64,000 nt of DNA from Axinella damicornis. Lineage: Eukaryota; Porifera; Demospongiae; Axinellida; Axinellidae. A program made the position numbers and the translations under genes. Where the stretch lies: contig OZ007514.1 of assembly GCA_963931865.1 (NCBI GenBank), forward strand, positions 6,984,646 to 7,048,645, read 5' to 3'. Shown here piece after piece: positions 31,926 through 43,250 of the stretch; within the stretch, counting starts at the first letter, position 1; each line of letters begins with the position of its first letter. The notes under the pieces were generated by a model. It was given only the letters and a program-made list of their open reading frames with translations. It was not told the origin of the DNA and did no database searches.

Positions 31926-33737
31926 TATATCCGTATAATATGCTTGGTGATTAAATAGAAGTTATTCCTTTAATCACTGAACATTTGGAGTAGCTACGAC
32001 CTGTATCTTGGCCATCTCAACACAGGTTGGGGCAGTGCTGGTGGGGAGGGACAAGGTCACTATATCCCACGGCTGGAACCGTATGCCGAAGGGCTGTGAG
32101 TCGTTCCCATGGTCACGGGAGGGGAACACCATCATGGACACAAAGTAGCCCTATGGTAATGGTGCTGACTTTTGACCCTTGAACGTGTCTGTATCTTGTT
32201 CCCAGACCCCCACCGCAGGTGTTGTCACATACATGTACATGCACAATATGTAGCATGCAGTGATGGCCTTTTCAAATTACATACTGTCTACTCCATACAC
32301 AGTGAGCTATCTAGCTTGTAGCTTATAGAGTCACTGGTATCCGTGGCATAGAGTTTACTGGACCCTGGAGGTATGCATCTTCACAAGCGAATACACTGGA
32401 TTATCTACTCCCTCATGGCCTAGGAATGAGGCTTGTCTGTTGTCTGCCTCCTCATTGAATAGCCGTGTGATCAGGTGACCATAAATTTGGCAATGAGGAG
32501 GCACATGCAGATACTGCCTATAAACAACTTGCATGCTTTACTTCTCACTTACTGTGCAGTGACCCATGCGGTGAGAAATGCCATCCTTGAAGGCTTGAAG
32601 AAAGGGGCTAAATTAGAGGGGTCGACCATCTACACCACGCTGTTTCCTGGAAATGAGTGTGCGAAGATGATTGTGGATATGGACATTGCCGAGGTCGTGT
32701 ACCTCAATGACAAGTACAAGAACAAGAGGTTCACCATGGCATCCAAGAGGATACTGAGAGCAAAGAGAGTCAGAGTTCGGTCAGTGATATTACTCTTTGT
32801 TGTCTGAGAGGATTTTTTAAAAATGCACTACTAAATGGCTGTCCTGCAGGAAGTCAAAATGCCAAGTCAATAACCTTCTTACTCAGGTAGTGTGTTGATG
32901 TTTCATCAAGAGTACTAGTGCTCTTGGCATTTATGCATGAGCAATCACGCACAATTATAAATTCCAGGTTTATGTTGCTATGGCAACAACAACCCATTGG
33001 TCACCATGCAGATAGGCTGCATCCCAGAATTATGGCCTCCCAAGATTTCCCCCTTCACAAATCCATGGGTTTTCCATTGGGAGGCACCTCTGGTAGAAAA
33101 TTTCCAGATTTTCTGAATTTTTGGAGGCCATACATGTAACTCAGACACTATACATGTACATCCTCAATTCTGGGATATGTATTGTATCTGCGTAGTGACC
33201 AATAGGAGCAAGGGGTTGTTATTGTCATAGCAACAGAACCTGACTGACGTTTTAGTGGAATAAGGTCTACTGCATAGAACATCCATCAAAGATTACGTAG
33301 AAGCAGCTGAATTTGTACAGAGTCTGTTATCTGGAATAAAACCTAGCCGCTCCTCCCCAGCTTTGGGTTACATGCTGCACTTATAACCAGATTTCAATAT
33401 GCAATGAAATGCTGGGGAACGCTAGGTATATCCCTGCTCTTAATGGGCACTATGATTGGTCTGGTTTTCAGCCGGATAGCTACCTCTCAATTTCTTGCAC
33501 ACATGACCATACCTGACAGACGTTTGGCCAGTTGGCTACGGCCCTGTTACACCGTGCTGTTTCCTGTCACCACCTCTAGTAACTGTGTGTGTTGTTTTTT
33601 TCTTTAACAGGTGCTACACCCCAAAGCGCCTACAGAAAAAAGAGGTGATTTAAAGAAGTCGGGTGATCACTCATAATTGTGAGATGGACCTATTCATTTT
33701 GTTTCGCTCTTCATGTACCATCTTTATTTTAATGCTA

Positions 33738-33871
33738 GAGTAAGTGCGGGGGTGTCCGGACAGTGAAGGGATATCCCGGACACCCTGCTAATTCTTTTGT
33801 TCGGACGCTCTGTGAAGAAATTTGCCGATGTCCGGATAACTCCCCCCGTCTGGACACCCCCGCACTTACTC
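33738..33871. mobile_element. 134-bp TA-flanked MITE, empty site in copy B
   Basis: Ends GAGTAAGTGCGGGGGTGTCC and, inverted, GGACACCCCCGCACTTACTC; flanked by TA on both sides. Copy B at about 60,255 reads AATGCTACCCAAG with a single TA, an exact pre-insertion site. This fits a Tc1/mariner-type non-autonomous element inserted after the copies separated. Confidence 0.92.
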
Positions 33872-34689
33872 TACCCAAGCTCTAATAGAATTGTGATTCC
33901 AGATATTCAATGTGAATCTAATCTAATGCAAGCTCTCCACTAATCAGTTTCATGTGAATCCGTTGTATGGACTGTTGTTTTTGTGTTAGCTGAATTGTAC
34001 CCACCCAGTATTTATTCATTATTGCAAGTGCTCTCCTTAGTTTAGTTGTCACTTGTTTGGATCAAAGCAGTCAGATGTACCGCAGTAATTGGATTTCTAT
34101 CATTACACTTTCTCCACTGGTGATAATAACTCGTCAACAGTGTATACACAGTGTCATGTGTGTAATTTTTGGGTTGCAAAGCGTTTAGCCAGTTTACATC
34201 TAGGCCAGCACAGCACAAAATTAATTCGCAAGTATTATCAGTGTGCAAATAAGTCTTCATGCATGATTGCAGATGACTGTACTGAGAGATAGTTAACTTG
34301 TTGCATACTAGCTAAGACTTGCATACTGTCACTGATCTTTGCAATGAGGACACGTACCTCTAATCAGAACAAAATTCTTGCAGGGCCTGCATGTGTGCAA
34401 GGGTATTGGGTTCCACCGTTAATTGGTTGATGTAAATGTAACACATTGACATGATCGATTGCAAGCCCACTGTTGGGTTTCTGAATGTTTCAAACTTGCA
34501 TGAATGAAACTTCATCTCCTAGATCACAGTGCATTATCAAAAGCACTTGCTGTAGCTAACATATATAGCTGGAAATGGACACCATTAATAAGGCACTAAA
34601 CTCACATAAGACTATAAATGGTCATTAGCAATTCTCTCACACTCTTGTGTCCATGCTGTGTCACAGTGTCATGTTCCTTGACTGCAGCA
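33872..34689. other. 3' flank of the deaminase-like gene
   Basis: No gene seen. Aligns to 60,256-61,069 in copy B with small indels. Confidence 0.55.
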
Positions 34690-35190
34690 GGGCAACAGGC
34701 ACTGATGGCATCTCTGCAAGGATATTAAACAGTACTGTCTCAATCATACTACCCATGCAGTGTGACTAACTTATTCAATTCATCTAGCTATAAGGCAGGA
34801 AGATTCCCCCAAAAAGTTGAAAATGTACAAGCGTGGTATCTATTCCATAAAGGGGACATGTCTAGCCCGTCAAACTACAGACCCATCCTTGCAGGCATAT
34901 CCTCAGCATCACCTGATGGTCAACAACGGGGGGGGGGGGGGGGGGGGGGGGGGTTCCCATGGAAAATCAACCAACTCGATCTGCCCTAGCTCATTATCCT
35001 TTACACTCAATTGTACTGAGACACCTGCTAATGGTGAGGAAGTGCATGGCTGCTGTCTTTCTTGACACAAGTAAGGAAGCTAGGCCTTTGATGCTGTGCC
35101 CCACCTTCCACGGGGTTTGCAGCTGCTTATCAGACAGTGAGCAGTATGTTGTCATCAAAGGAGCACAATTTATATCATATGAATAAAATT
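34690..35190 (+). mobile_element. Old LINE reverse-transcriptase relic
   Basis: Broken frames recall LINE text: GTDGISARILN, LFNSSSYKAGRFPQK, KGDMSSPSNYRPIL, GKSTN, then EEVHG and an A-F-D-A-V-P-H-L-P phrase. Many stops and shifts. Copy B (61,070-61,535) has the same relic, so it predates the duplication. In copy A a 26-nt G run (34,928-34,953) has been inserted in it; B reads GGTCAACCATGGAAAATC there. Confidence 0.75.
34928..34953. repeat. G homopolymer (26 nt) inside the LINE relic
   Basis: A G run between CAACAAC and TTCCCATGG. No trace of it at the homologous point in copy B. Confidence 0.9.
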
Positions 35191-36083
35191 TCCTTGGGTG
35201 ACTAATAGTCCAAAATTGCTTTCAATTGGGATATTACAGCTACATAACCTCAAACTGAGGAAACTATACACCAATCTCTTCAGAGAATTGTACAACATCA
35301 CACGCAAATCTGTACAAAGTGCATTCTTACAAATGATTCATGTTGGTACACACGCAAGTGAATTGATAAGCTGCATGCATCTTCTGAAACTGTGGTAACC
35401 CGCATCTTTGTTGAAATCACTCTGTGTACGTGCATGAAGTATAGTATTGTACCCGCATGATCAATGAAACCCTTCCTGTAAGAATGGACACTTTCCTTGG
35501 ACCCAGCCCACTGCACAAATTGAAAATTCATTATTTCCAGCATGAATACCATACACATGGATGTGCGAATGCTTTAGCCTGATTATATGTTACAGAAATA
35601 AATGAGCATGATCATCCACGATCATGTATTGCCTTAGCTCCATCCATAGCTAGCCCATGTGCTGCACACCACTGTAGCACAATGTGAGCATTATTCTCGA
35701 GATATAGGAACACACCACACAGTAGCTATATACAAGAGCAAATGCACCTGCAGCTGTGCATTACCTCATAATAATGAGGTGATGCAACAGAGAGGATGTG
35801 ATATAATGATACGACCATGAATTGGTACAGGAAGTATCTGAAAGAGTGCAAGTACACTCACCAAAAACCTATGCCCATCAATATCACAGAGCTGGTACCA
35901 CAATTATGGAGGATGTTCTAACTCACTTATCATGGCAATGAATATGAGGTTGCTGAACTTACAACAGAATGTTCACAGATGGATTAGTTACATTGAATGA
36001 TTGCACAAGCCATCTACACCTGTGTATACTGTGGGCAATGATCAATTGTTCATGGTAACAAGCACAGGAAAATTCACCTGTGA

Positions 36084-36115
36084 ATACTGGGTGGATGATA
36101 TCATCCACCCAGTAT
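36084..36115. repeat. Perfect 32-bp palindrome
   Basis: ATACTGGGTGGATGAT followed immediately by its reverse complement, with no loop. Copy B keeps it intact at 62,370-62,401 although flanking sequence differs by a 46-nt indel. Confidence 0.9.
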
Positions 36116-36629
36116 CGATCATGAGTGTTGCATGCTCCTTGATTGCACTGTCCACATACACTTTGAGTTATATGCATGGTGTGTAGACCACACCTGTATA
36201 CTGTATATGAGCACTATATACTCTGGTCCATGCAAGAAAATTCGAATATAAAACTTCAATTGCTCCCACCACATCACGGACTCGAACAGGAAAGTGTACG
36301 GTGTGACACGGAGTAACTCTGATGGACATGGAGCAACTCTGACCCTAGCCTTGCCATGCAAGTCCAGTCCTGTACGTCGCAAGTAGCTTTTCCTATGTAG
36401 CTAGTTACCTACCTATGGGCTCCTGCCTCAGTCATTTAGAAATCTTCGGTGGAATTGTTCGTCAATTCAAGTAGCTGTAGCCATACCTCACTGAGCAGTG
36501 TGACATAGCTAGCTACCCAGCGACTCAATGTTGAGAGCCCTACTTTGGACCCTTTATAAAGCCACACCTCTGACTCGTCACCTATAAGCATGCAAAACCG
36601 GTCGAAAAATGTATGGATATATCATGAGA

Positions 36630-36631
<2 letters not shown>

Positions 36632-36678
<47 letters not shown>

Positions 36679-36690
36679 GGGGGGGGGGGG
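36632..36690. repeat. (TG)n followed by 29 G
   Basis: A TG microsatellite runs into 29 consecutive G. Copy B has a shorter TG run followed by 36 G (62,965-63,000). Confidence 0.9.
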
Positions 36691-37201
36691 AGGCACGTGC
36701 ATCGATGTGACTCTTATTATGAGGATTGTTCCCATGACGCCAGGGCTGGCTTGGGAACGGAAAGTACCATCATGCTGGGGGCTGAACATTGAGATGTGTA
36801 CATGATACTTCATGTTACTTTCAATTACAATTAATATTGTCACAACACCTGGACAGGTATTGGAAGGAGGGTTGCCGCTATACGTAAGAACTGTGTCTAC
36901 TTTTTTAATCATAGGAATGCAATAACAATAACAATATAGGGCAACAGTAGCTAGCAGCAGTAAAAGGAACAACACAACAGCAAATCCATACTTGTGCATG
37001 CAAGAATAGCAATAAATTGATATGACACTAAAGTCACAATAATATGACACAGCGTGTGAGACTCTTGCACATAATTATGATTAACAACACAATCATACAT
37101 GCAAACATACATCACTAATGCATTTATCACTAACTCACAGTTCAATGAATAAACAAGACCATTATAACAGCTTAAACTGCAAAGTTGGAGGATTCATTTC
37201 T

Positions 37202-39055
37202 CTAGTTGATTGAGCTGTATGTGTGCACGGGTAGTACTTGTCCTCGTACTGAAAGTGTTTCAGAGTTGGCATGTGTTTGCTCAGACACTGACAACAGAGA
37301 CCTGTTGTACTGGTTGGGCCTAATCAATCGATCAGGCAGTAAATCGGCATCCGATGGTTCATCTTCTGCTTGGTTTGGTTTGCATATCTGCTTTAACAAA
37401 GAGCTAACTTTGCTGGCAATACTTCGTGCTATTGGCTTTCCCTTAAGTTGTGTGTAGGCGACACTCAGCAGCAGGACAAGTTGTGGTAGACCACAGGCAA
37501 TCATAAATATCACTGGCAGTGCTTTATTTCTGGATGATGGCAGGAGAAACTCGAATGCGACAATTAATAGTGTCAGAAACCCCATTTGAGTGAGCAATAA
37601 ACCGTCCAACGCGTTCATGTAGTTTTTCTTGTAGGGCTGTACAATTAGTATGAGTGTGGATAAACTCAGGACAATCAGTGCACGCAGCAGCCAGCCTATT
37701 TGATGGACAATATGGTAATTGACAATGACAACTACAAAACGTAAGAGCATATAGACTCCCGACATGGATCGAAAATCCCATCCTCCAGTAACTCCATCTT
37801 TGTAGCATCCTTGAAATGCTTCAACAAATGTGTGCAGTGCATGCCACCTTCTCTTGTGACAGCGGCTGAGACACCTGCTAAATATCTTGCAAGGGTAGAA
37901 AAAGAGCAGAAGTGGAGGGAGAGATATAAAGATCAAGGCAAGATAAGCAGAGATAGCAAAAGGAAGGTGTTCTTTGCTAAAATAGCGTACAGTGGCATCC
38001 ACCCATAACACATGTGAAGTAATCTCACCATCAGCACTGTATATCATTGTCCCTTGTAGCAAAAACAGTGAGACAAACAGAAGCTTAGAGTAAGACAGAA
38101 GAAGAAATGTAGCAAAGACATCGATAATGGATGCCTTCGAATCCCAACGCCTCCTAACATTAACAAAGCATCTGTGAAATGGTTTCCATAGCCAGACGAT
38201 TGGCCTGAAGTTGTGCCCATGTAGTTCAACACACGTGTATGTAAGAGCAATGAGCAGTAGTGGATAAAAGGCAGACACATACTGGAGGGCAAGGACGTGA
38301 ATGTTTTTGAGGCCTCGGCTCACACAGAATGGTGGAATGAGATAACGGAAGTAGTCCAGGTTCCAGAATCCATACCCTGTGAGAATGACTTTGAAAACAA
38401 CCCGTGAGGTTGTATCAAGTTCTACCATTAAGGCCCCTTGAAATCCTTTACTGAAGTTTAGAACAATTACCACGAATTGGCTGAACATGACAAAGCAGTT
38501 CATTGGTGCAGATGTGATACGAATTCGAAGTGTGAGAACTACAAAGTAAAAGGCAGTTGCAGGAACAAGTTCTGATAAGATGTATAACAACCATCCGTAG
38601 CTGCTCTCTGTGCAGTTTGCACAAGCGTAGCCAATGTTAATAATTGAAGGGCCAAACCCATCAATACAATCCCTGCACAGCACCCCCTCTCTATTCAGTG
38701 GGGCACAGAAGACATCATTCAGACCAGAGATGTTGTGTGCTAGAGCTATGTATCCATGATTTACTACGTTGCTGTAGTAAACATACGGGCAAGCACCGAA
38801 TGATATGGCATTAGATTCTTGTCCGTATGTGTCGCAACAACTGCTGTTGTATGTCATGCAGTGACCCAATTGAAGGAATGATTCCTGCAGCTTTTCATCA
38901 CAGATGACCACATCTCCAAAATTTTCCTTGCACGCGCAGTGTGAACACCCATTTCCCACTGATTTGTTGCTGTACACAAACCATGGAGGACAGCTGTCAG
39001 CATTTGGGATGCTTTGGGTTTCATTGGACTCAGATACTGCAGCAACAATCTGCAT
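37202..39055 (-). CDS. Cysteine-rich multipass membrane protein, main exon
   Basis: A 617-codon open frame without introns. Residues about 20-150 are extracellular-like with many cysteines (CSHCACKENFGDVVICDE, SSCCDTYGQ, GVLCRDCIDGFGPS, CANC) and several N-x-S/T sites. About nine hydrophobic segments follow (roughly 155-177, 186-203 and on to about 540; for example IGWLLRALIVLSLSTLILIV and MGFLTLLIVAFEFLL). A basic then Ser-rich cytoplasmic tail ends HTYSSIN. This layout belongs to a large receptor-like family I recall from sponges (CxxCxxGxGPS just before the first membrane segment); ligand and function are unknown. There is no signal peptide in this frame, and an in-frame stop lies just upstream of the first ATG next to acceptor-like AATGCAG, so N-terminal exons are probably missing from the call. 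Confidence 0.8.
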   Translation of the reverse strand: MQIVAAVSESNETQSIPNADSCPPWFVYSNKSVGNGCSHCACKENFGDVVICDEKLQESFLQLGHCMTYNSSCCDTYGQESNAISFGACPYVYYSNVVNHGYIALAHNISGLNDVFCAPLNREGVLCRDCIDGFGPSIINIGYACANCTESSYGWLLYILSELVPATAFYFVVLTLRIRITSAPMNCFVMFSQFVVIVLNFSKGFQGALMVELDTTSRVVFKVILTGYGFWNLDYFRYLIPPFCVSRGLKNIHVLALQYVSAFYPLLLIALTYTCVELHGHNFRPIVWLWKPFHRCFVNVRRRWDSKASIIDVFATFLLLSYSKLLFVSLFLLQGTMIYSADGEITSHVLWVDATVRYFSKEHLPFAISAYLALIFISLPPLLLFFYPCKIFSRCLSRCHKRRWHALHTFVEAFQGCYKDGVTGGWDFRSMSGVYMLLRFVVVIVNYHIVHQIGWLLRALIVLSLSTLILIVQPYKKNYMNALDGLLLTQMGFLTLLIVAFEFLLPSSRNKALPVIFMIACGLPQLVLLLSVAYTQLKGKPIARSIASKVSSLLKQICKPNQAEDEPSDADLLPDRLIRPNQYNRSLLSVSEQTHANSETLSVRGQVLPVHTYSSIN

Positions 39056-41377
39056 TGATTGGAGAGGTACAGTAGCTACCTACATGAACTGAGCATCGAC
39101 AGCATGAGGGAATTGCCATTATGACTTCCAATGATAGTTGAAAACATGCATTATTAATAAGGTTGTGAACTTCCAATGAAATCACTGCATGATCTGCTAA
39201 TGAATGAATAGAGAAATCCATTGAATTGGACTGTTTGGATTGCAGGACCAATTTTATACATCTACTCACCTTATAGAGAAAATAGAACAGAATTGCTTTG
39301 ACCTAATAGGGGGAGAGAATTAGTACATCACATCATATTCCTGTCATGTATGGTTATACCGGTACTTGATACTCGAGTATTATTAGATTGTCATGCACCC
39401 TGCCTTACACTCTCCTCTCTAACTGACACAGTTCCTCTCACAAAATTCCTTGCATGCTCTCTTTTCTGTTTCCCTTTCTGCATGCTACATTCAGCTCTTT
39501 CTATGCTCAGGTGCATTACGGATTGGATAAAAGCACTAACAGCACATTCCATTCAATATCTCAGGAAAGGAAAATAATTATGAGTGTCTGGTGTAATATT
39601 CAATCACTTCCCAACAGGCTCCGTCCATAGCCCCATCCAAACCACGGCCACATGGTTTTGTGCATGCACAGCATGCCTGGAACTTTGGCAGGAGTTGCTG
39701 ATTTGCGGGTGCAACTGTTCTCATGTCAGTTTACACACTCGAGTAAGCATCAGTATACCCTCAAAGCTTCGCTTTTGGGTGAAATGCATTGCCAAATTTG
39801 AAAAATGTATCATTGCAGGTTTCCATGGAAACATGTTTTATCCAGTCCTTATAATGCATTCTGATCATGTGAACTTGTAGCCAGATAAACAGCTTATAGA
39901 GACTGCAACCTCTCTTCCCCTACTCCAAGACAAAGTTGCAAGTAGCTATAATTTGTTTCAAATAGCCAATTATATTCTAAGGAACTTGCCATCATCAACG
40001 ACTGCTGCTAAAAATACCGAACTGATTCAGAACATTTATTGAAGCCGACCTACATGGAATCAAGGGCATGCGAGAAAGTACCATGTGAAGGCAAAGCATC
40101 GGTATATGTTTCTGCACATTTTAACGTACACAAAAGTTTTCAAAGTACTTCTTTCATATTCACTTAGTAGTACTAATGCATGCATTGACAATGATGCTGT
40201 CACAGAGTTATAGGTTTAGCTATAGGCTAAGGTGATGCAACATGAGCTACAGCACTTGATAGCTGGGTAACTTACCACCAGCACTATAGCTGCAAGTATC
40301 CAACAGGGATGTGCAACATGAAAGTCACTGACTAGAGCTGAGCCTCGATGCATGTACAATTTATAGTCAAAACATTTTACGCTGCACTTAGGCAGGGTAC
40401 CATTCACTCTGAGCCTGAAGAATGTAAAGTCAGCATTTAATGGCAACAGTGAAGATAAAAACAACAGAAAAAGTAGCGCAATGTTACCATATAAGGATGA
40501 ATGCTATCTCAACAGCAACAAGAGAAACGTTAAACACACATGACTCAATTTTTGTTTTGCCATATATGGCTAGGTACCCAGCCTTAGCATTTTGGTGGGT
40601 GTCTGCAATAACATAAAAAGTAGGGTAGCCGCCCCGATTATGAGACACATAACCATTTCAAGTTAACCAACAAGCTGTCAACAGGATGCGATTGTACTGT
40701 GGTATAGATTTAACAAGATAATACATTGTACTAACAATCCATGGTGGGCAAAGTTTCAGTGTTGTTGATGTACTGCAATTTGGCTGCATTTTTATCACAC
40801 ACGTTAATGAGGCAATTATGACAAGGTATGTATTATGAGACACCCCAGTTTTTTGCTGTATGTTTCATACCTGACCATCATTTGGCTAGGTAGCTACACC
40901 CTACCAGCATAGAAGATTCTGCTAGAACTGTTTCCATGCAAGCATGCTTGTTGGTATTCTGGCAGTGCATTTTTTATTAGGACAAGCAGAACTACCCATA
41001 AAATTTCATCACAATTTTATATACTGTCCAAATCATGAATACCAAATGCTTTGCACCATTCATTCTATCAAAGGGTGGAGGATACATCTGACAATGTTCA
41101 GGCAAAGTGACGATGTCTGTAAATTGTAGCAAAGTATGAAACCCATAATTGGTGCTGTCTCATAATACCCACACCTACCCTATGACAATTAAAACATGCA
41201 TTTTGCCATTCAAGTTGGAATCAAAACGCCTGACTTCTAATGTAATCCCAAGAGTTCATAACATGGTGAATTGCAACAGTTTTGCTAGGGGACCACCATT
41301 AGCATTGACTAACGCTGCTGTCTGGCTTCAATATCCCGTGAAGTCCTACCAGAAAGACTATATTATATGGCTGTTAT
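39056..41377. other. Upstream region of the membrane protein gene
   Basis: It should hold N-terminal exons of the minus-strand gene, but none can be fixed. A possible one ends at a GTAAGT donor at 40,276 (minus), reading NGTLPKCSVKCFDYKLYMHR then GSALVSDFHVAHPCWILAAI, preceded by a pyrimidine-rich CTTCAG acceptor near 40,417. Its Cys and hydrophobic content would suit the family. The rest shows nothing recognisable. Confidence 0.35.
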
Positions 41378-41915
41378 CGCCGAGCGCGTATACTACCGGA
41401 AGTGGGCGGGACCTTCAGTCGATACTAGAGGCCTTTCAGTTTGGTGATTCTCTGTTGCGGAACTACAGCCAGCCAAAGCTCATTTTCGGACCAAGGTATG
41501 ATCGGACAAATTGATGTATTATCGTACGACGCTCCCCACTTCTTCTCTGATGGAACTTTCTCTAAGATTTTTACATTTTTGGGAAGCTTCATGATCCCTC
41601 TGCTGCAGGCTCACTTTTTGTCACCGTGCATGGCTGATTCGAGCACTAGGGAGTATCACCGAATGTCGACCAGGGTCTCCAGGTCTGTATCGGGGAGTGA
41701 AATGTCGCCGTAGTTTGGCGTAGACACTCACAGGTACACTCTAGTGCTGCAATTCAGATATCAGTAGAATCTCGGAGAAAGTTCCTTCAGAGAAGAAGCG
41801 GGGAGCGTCGTACTTTGGCTGGCTGTATATAGTTCCAGAACCAAGCAACAGAGAAACACCAACTCAAAGTGCGACTGAAGGTCCCGCCCACTTCCGGTGA
41901 TATACGCGCTCGGCG
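41378..41915. mobile_element. Large foldback element (~540 bp)
   Basis: The left end CGCCGAGCGCGTATAC, with CCGGAAGTGGGCGGGACCTT, is inverted at the right (GGTCCCGCCCACTTCCGG, TATACGCGCTCGGCG). Inner blocks also pair: ACGACGCTCCCCACTTCTTC with GAAGAAGCGGGGAGCGTCGT, and TGGAACTTTCTC with GAGAAAGTTCC. The arms are over 200 bp with a short unpaired centre. No target duplication is evident, and there is no transposase. Confidence 0.85.
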
Positions 41916-41960
41916 CTAGCGCATACATTATACATGTCGTCCGATAATCAATGGCTTACT

Positions 41961-43250
41961 CATGGCCGGCGCCAGCTATTTAGGAGTGGTACGGCCACTG
42001 CCGAAGGCAGTGCATAGAGGCGCGTAGTGCCGATCAATCCGCGCGAAGCGCGGAAAAATCTTGAGGTATGGCTGGCTTCCCTCAAACGTCCCCACCAACT
42101 GTGCCTGTGGGACCCACTTTACCGTGGAACATGCACTCTCTTGCCCGAAAGGAGGTTTCCCCTCCATCAGGCACAACGAGGTCCGTGACACTGTAGGTGG
42201 CTGGCTGTCGGAAGTCTGTAACGATGTCTGCATTGAGCCGACATTACAGCCCATCACAGGTGAAACCCTCACTGGTGCCTCTGCAATAACTGAAGATGGC
42301 GCCAGATGGGACATTGCAGCAAACGGTTTCTGGGGGGGTCGCTTTGAACGGGCGTATTTTGACGTGAGAATATTCAACCCCCATGCCCCCTCAAATCGCC
42401 AACAAAGCCTTGCCTCCACCTACAAGAAACACGAGAGAGCAAAGATCAGAGCCTACGAATAACGGGTACGAGAGGTAGAACATGGTTCGTTTACCCCTCT
42501 TGTCATGTCCCTCTCTGGTGGATGTGCCAATGCAGCGAACATCACGTACAAGCGTCTGGCCACAATGCTAGCTGAGAAGTGGGAACAACCTTACTGCAAC
42601 ACACTAGCGTATATGAGATGTAATCTGTCGTTCGCCCTCCTGAGATCATCAATTCAGTGCATACGTGGGGCACGCTCCGCAGGTGGTCGGGCTTTCAAAC
42701 AAACTCCCCTCCCAACCGACCTGGTTGTGGCAGAAGCAAACATTTCACTGTGAACATTTTCGTAAAACATTTTTATAACTCACTTTGCAGCTATATATTC
42801 ATTTCCTGCTCTTCACATTACATTTTTTCAGATTTAAAAAATAAAATAAAAAAATTCAGTTACCAGGATGAGCTCTCCGTAGCACCTTCGTGCTTTGCTT
42901 TGCACTGCCACTACTTTCGGTGACTGTCTCACTCTAGCTCGACGTGGAAAGGAAAATGTAAGTTGGCTGGAAGGGTAGCTACATCACGAGCATCTCGTTG
43001 TTTGAAGGTTGCCGTCACGGCGCGTTAGTCCTGTCTCCATTCCGTGTGTGTTGGTCTCGTCCCTAGACCATGAAAATCGACGCGATTCGACTCGTGATAA
43101 CATGCATGGCCGCCGTTGGCCGGCGGAAGCCTCAAGGAGGAAACTTTGGATGTAGCTAGCTACGCGCTCGTAAGTCAAAATCCCAGCAACGCCATTAGTT
43201 TCCTCCTCAAAAACTGGTGCGGCCATGGCCGTACCGGCCGTACCGGTGGC
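41961..43250. mobile_element. Composite region bounded by GGCCGGCGCCA inverted ends
   Basis: The left edge GGCCGGCGCCAGC with GGTACGGCC nearby is echoed inverted at the right edge (GGCCGTACCGG, TGGCGCCGGCC). The region encloses the retrotransposon-derived coding remnant at 42,067-42,750. Whether this is one element that captured the remnant or two adjacent fragments cannot be told. Similar CCGGCGCC scraps occur at single-base-scale indels in copy B (50,262 and 55,428). Confidence 0.45.
42067..42750 (+). pseudogene. Retrotransposon ORF, C-terminal region
   Basis: One frame from 42,067 to 42,750 interrupted by a single TAA at 42,460-42,462. Before it: a zinc-knuckle-like CACGTHFTVEHALSCPKGGF, then VRDTVGGWLSEVCNDVCIEP, DGARWDIAANGFWGGRFERA and RIFNPHAPSNRQQS. 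After it: VREVEHGSFTPLVMSLSGG through YKRLATMLAEKW and IQCIRGARS. I recall this as the region after the reverse transcriptase in ORFs of cnidarian and sponge retroelements. The reverse-transcriptase part is absent. Apart from the stop the frame is clean, so it is a fairly recent remnant. Confidence 0.65.

Larger units (their letters stand above)
30139..33653 (+). pseudogene. Deoxycytidylate deaminase-like gene, copy A (nonsense)
   Basis: dCMP deaminases make dUMP for thymidylate synthesis. Exons: 30,139-30,284 (acidic, WGNQSSEDEQLSDV); 30,613-30,724 (SEWDQIFMKSALKVSEQ, matching the family N terminus); 32,026-32,155 (VGAVLVGRDKVTISHGWNR, MPKGCE, FPWSR); 32,560-32,779 (THAVRNAIL, IYTTLFPGNECAKMI, VVYLNDKY); 33,611-33,653 (YTPKRLQKKEVI, stop). 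The last four join in phase. In 32,026-32,155 codon 41 is TAG (32,146-32,148) where copy B has TAT (DTKYPY), so this copy would be cut before the active site. The site itself is degenerate in both copies: family HAE reads HAV and PCxxC reads PGxxC. The join of the first listed exon to 30,613 is out of phase with the simplest borders, so that exon or an intervening one is uncertain. Confidence 0.85.
35191..37201. other. Intergenic spacer between LINE relic and membrane protein
   Basis: No gene seen. Holds the 32-bp palindrome at 36,084, a small AT-rich hairpin (CCTCATAATAATGAGG) at about 35,764, and the TG/G tract at 36,633. Aligns with 61,536-63,480 in copy B. Confidence 0.55.
78..37720. repeat. 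Copy A of a two-copy direct locus
   Basis: This block recurs in the same overall order and orientation from 43,743 to the window end. Matching stretches (A with B): 78-2,990 with 43,743-46,725; 4,211-4,545 with 46,733-47,100; 7,125-7,460 with 47,105-47,370; 7,490-8,145 with 48,375-49,012; 8,158-8,512 with 50,112-50,451; 8,513-9,617 with 51,004-52,065; 9,618-10,720 with 49,013-50,110; 25,018-27,010 with 52,139-53,990; 28,191-31,940 with 54,196-57,957; 31,950-33,737 with 58,441-60,255; 33,872-37,720 with 60,256-64,000. Present only in A: 2,990-4,210, 4,545-7,120, 10,720-25,017 and 27,010-28,190. Exons are almost identical between copies; introns differ by a few percent plus many indels. Boundaries are read by eye and are approximate to tens of bases. 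Confidence 0.92.

Noticed and set aside
38044..38292. Other-frame open stretches under the membrane protein gene (including 37,206-37,457 and 37,811-38,008)
   Set aside because: They are shadows of the 617-codon frame, which has clear membrane segments and Cys motifs.
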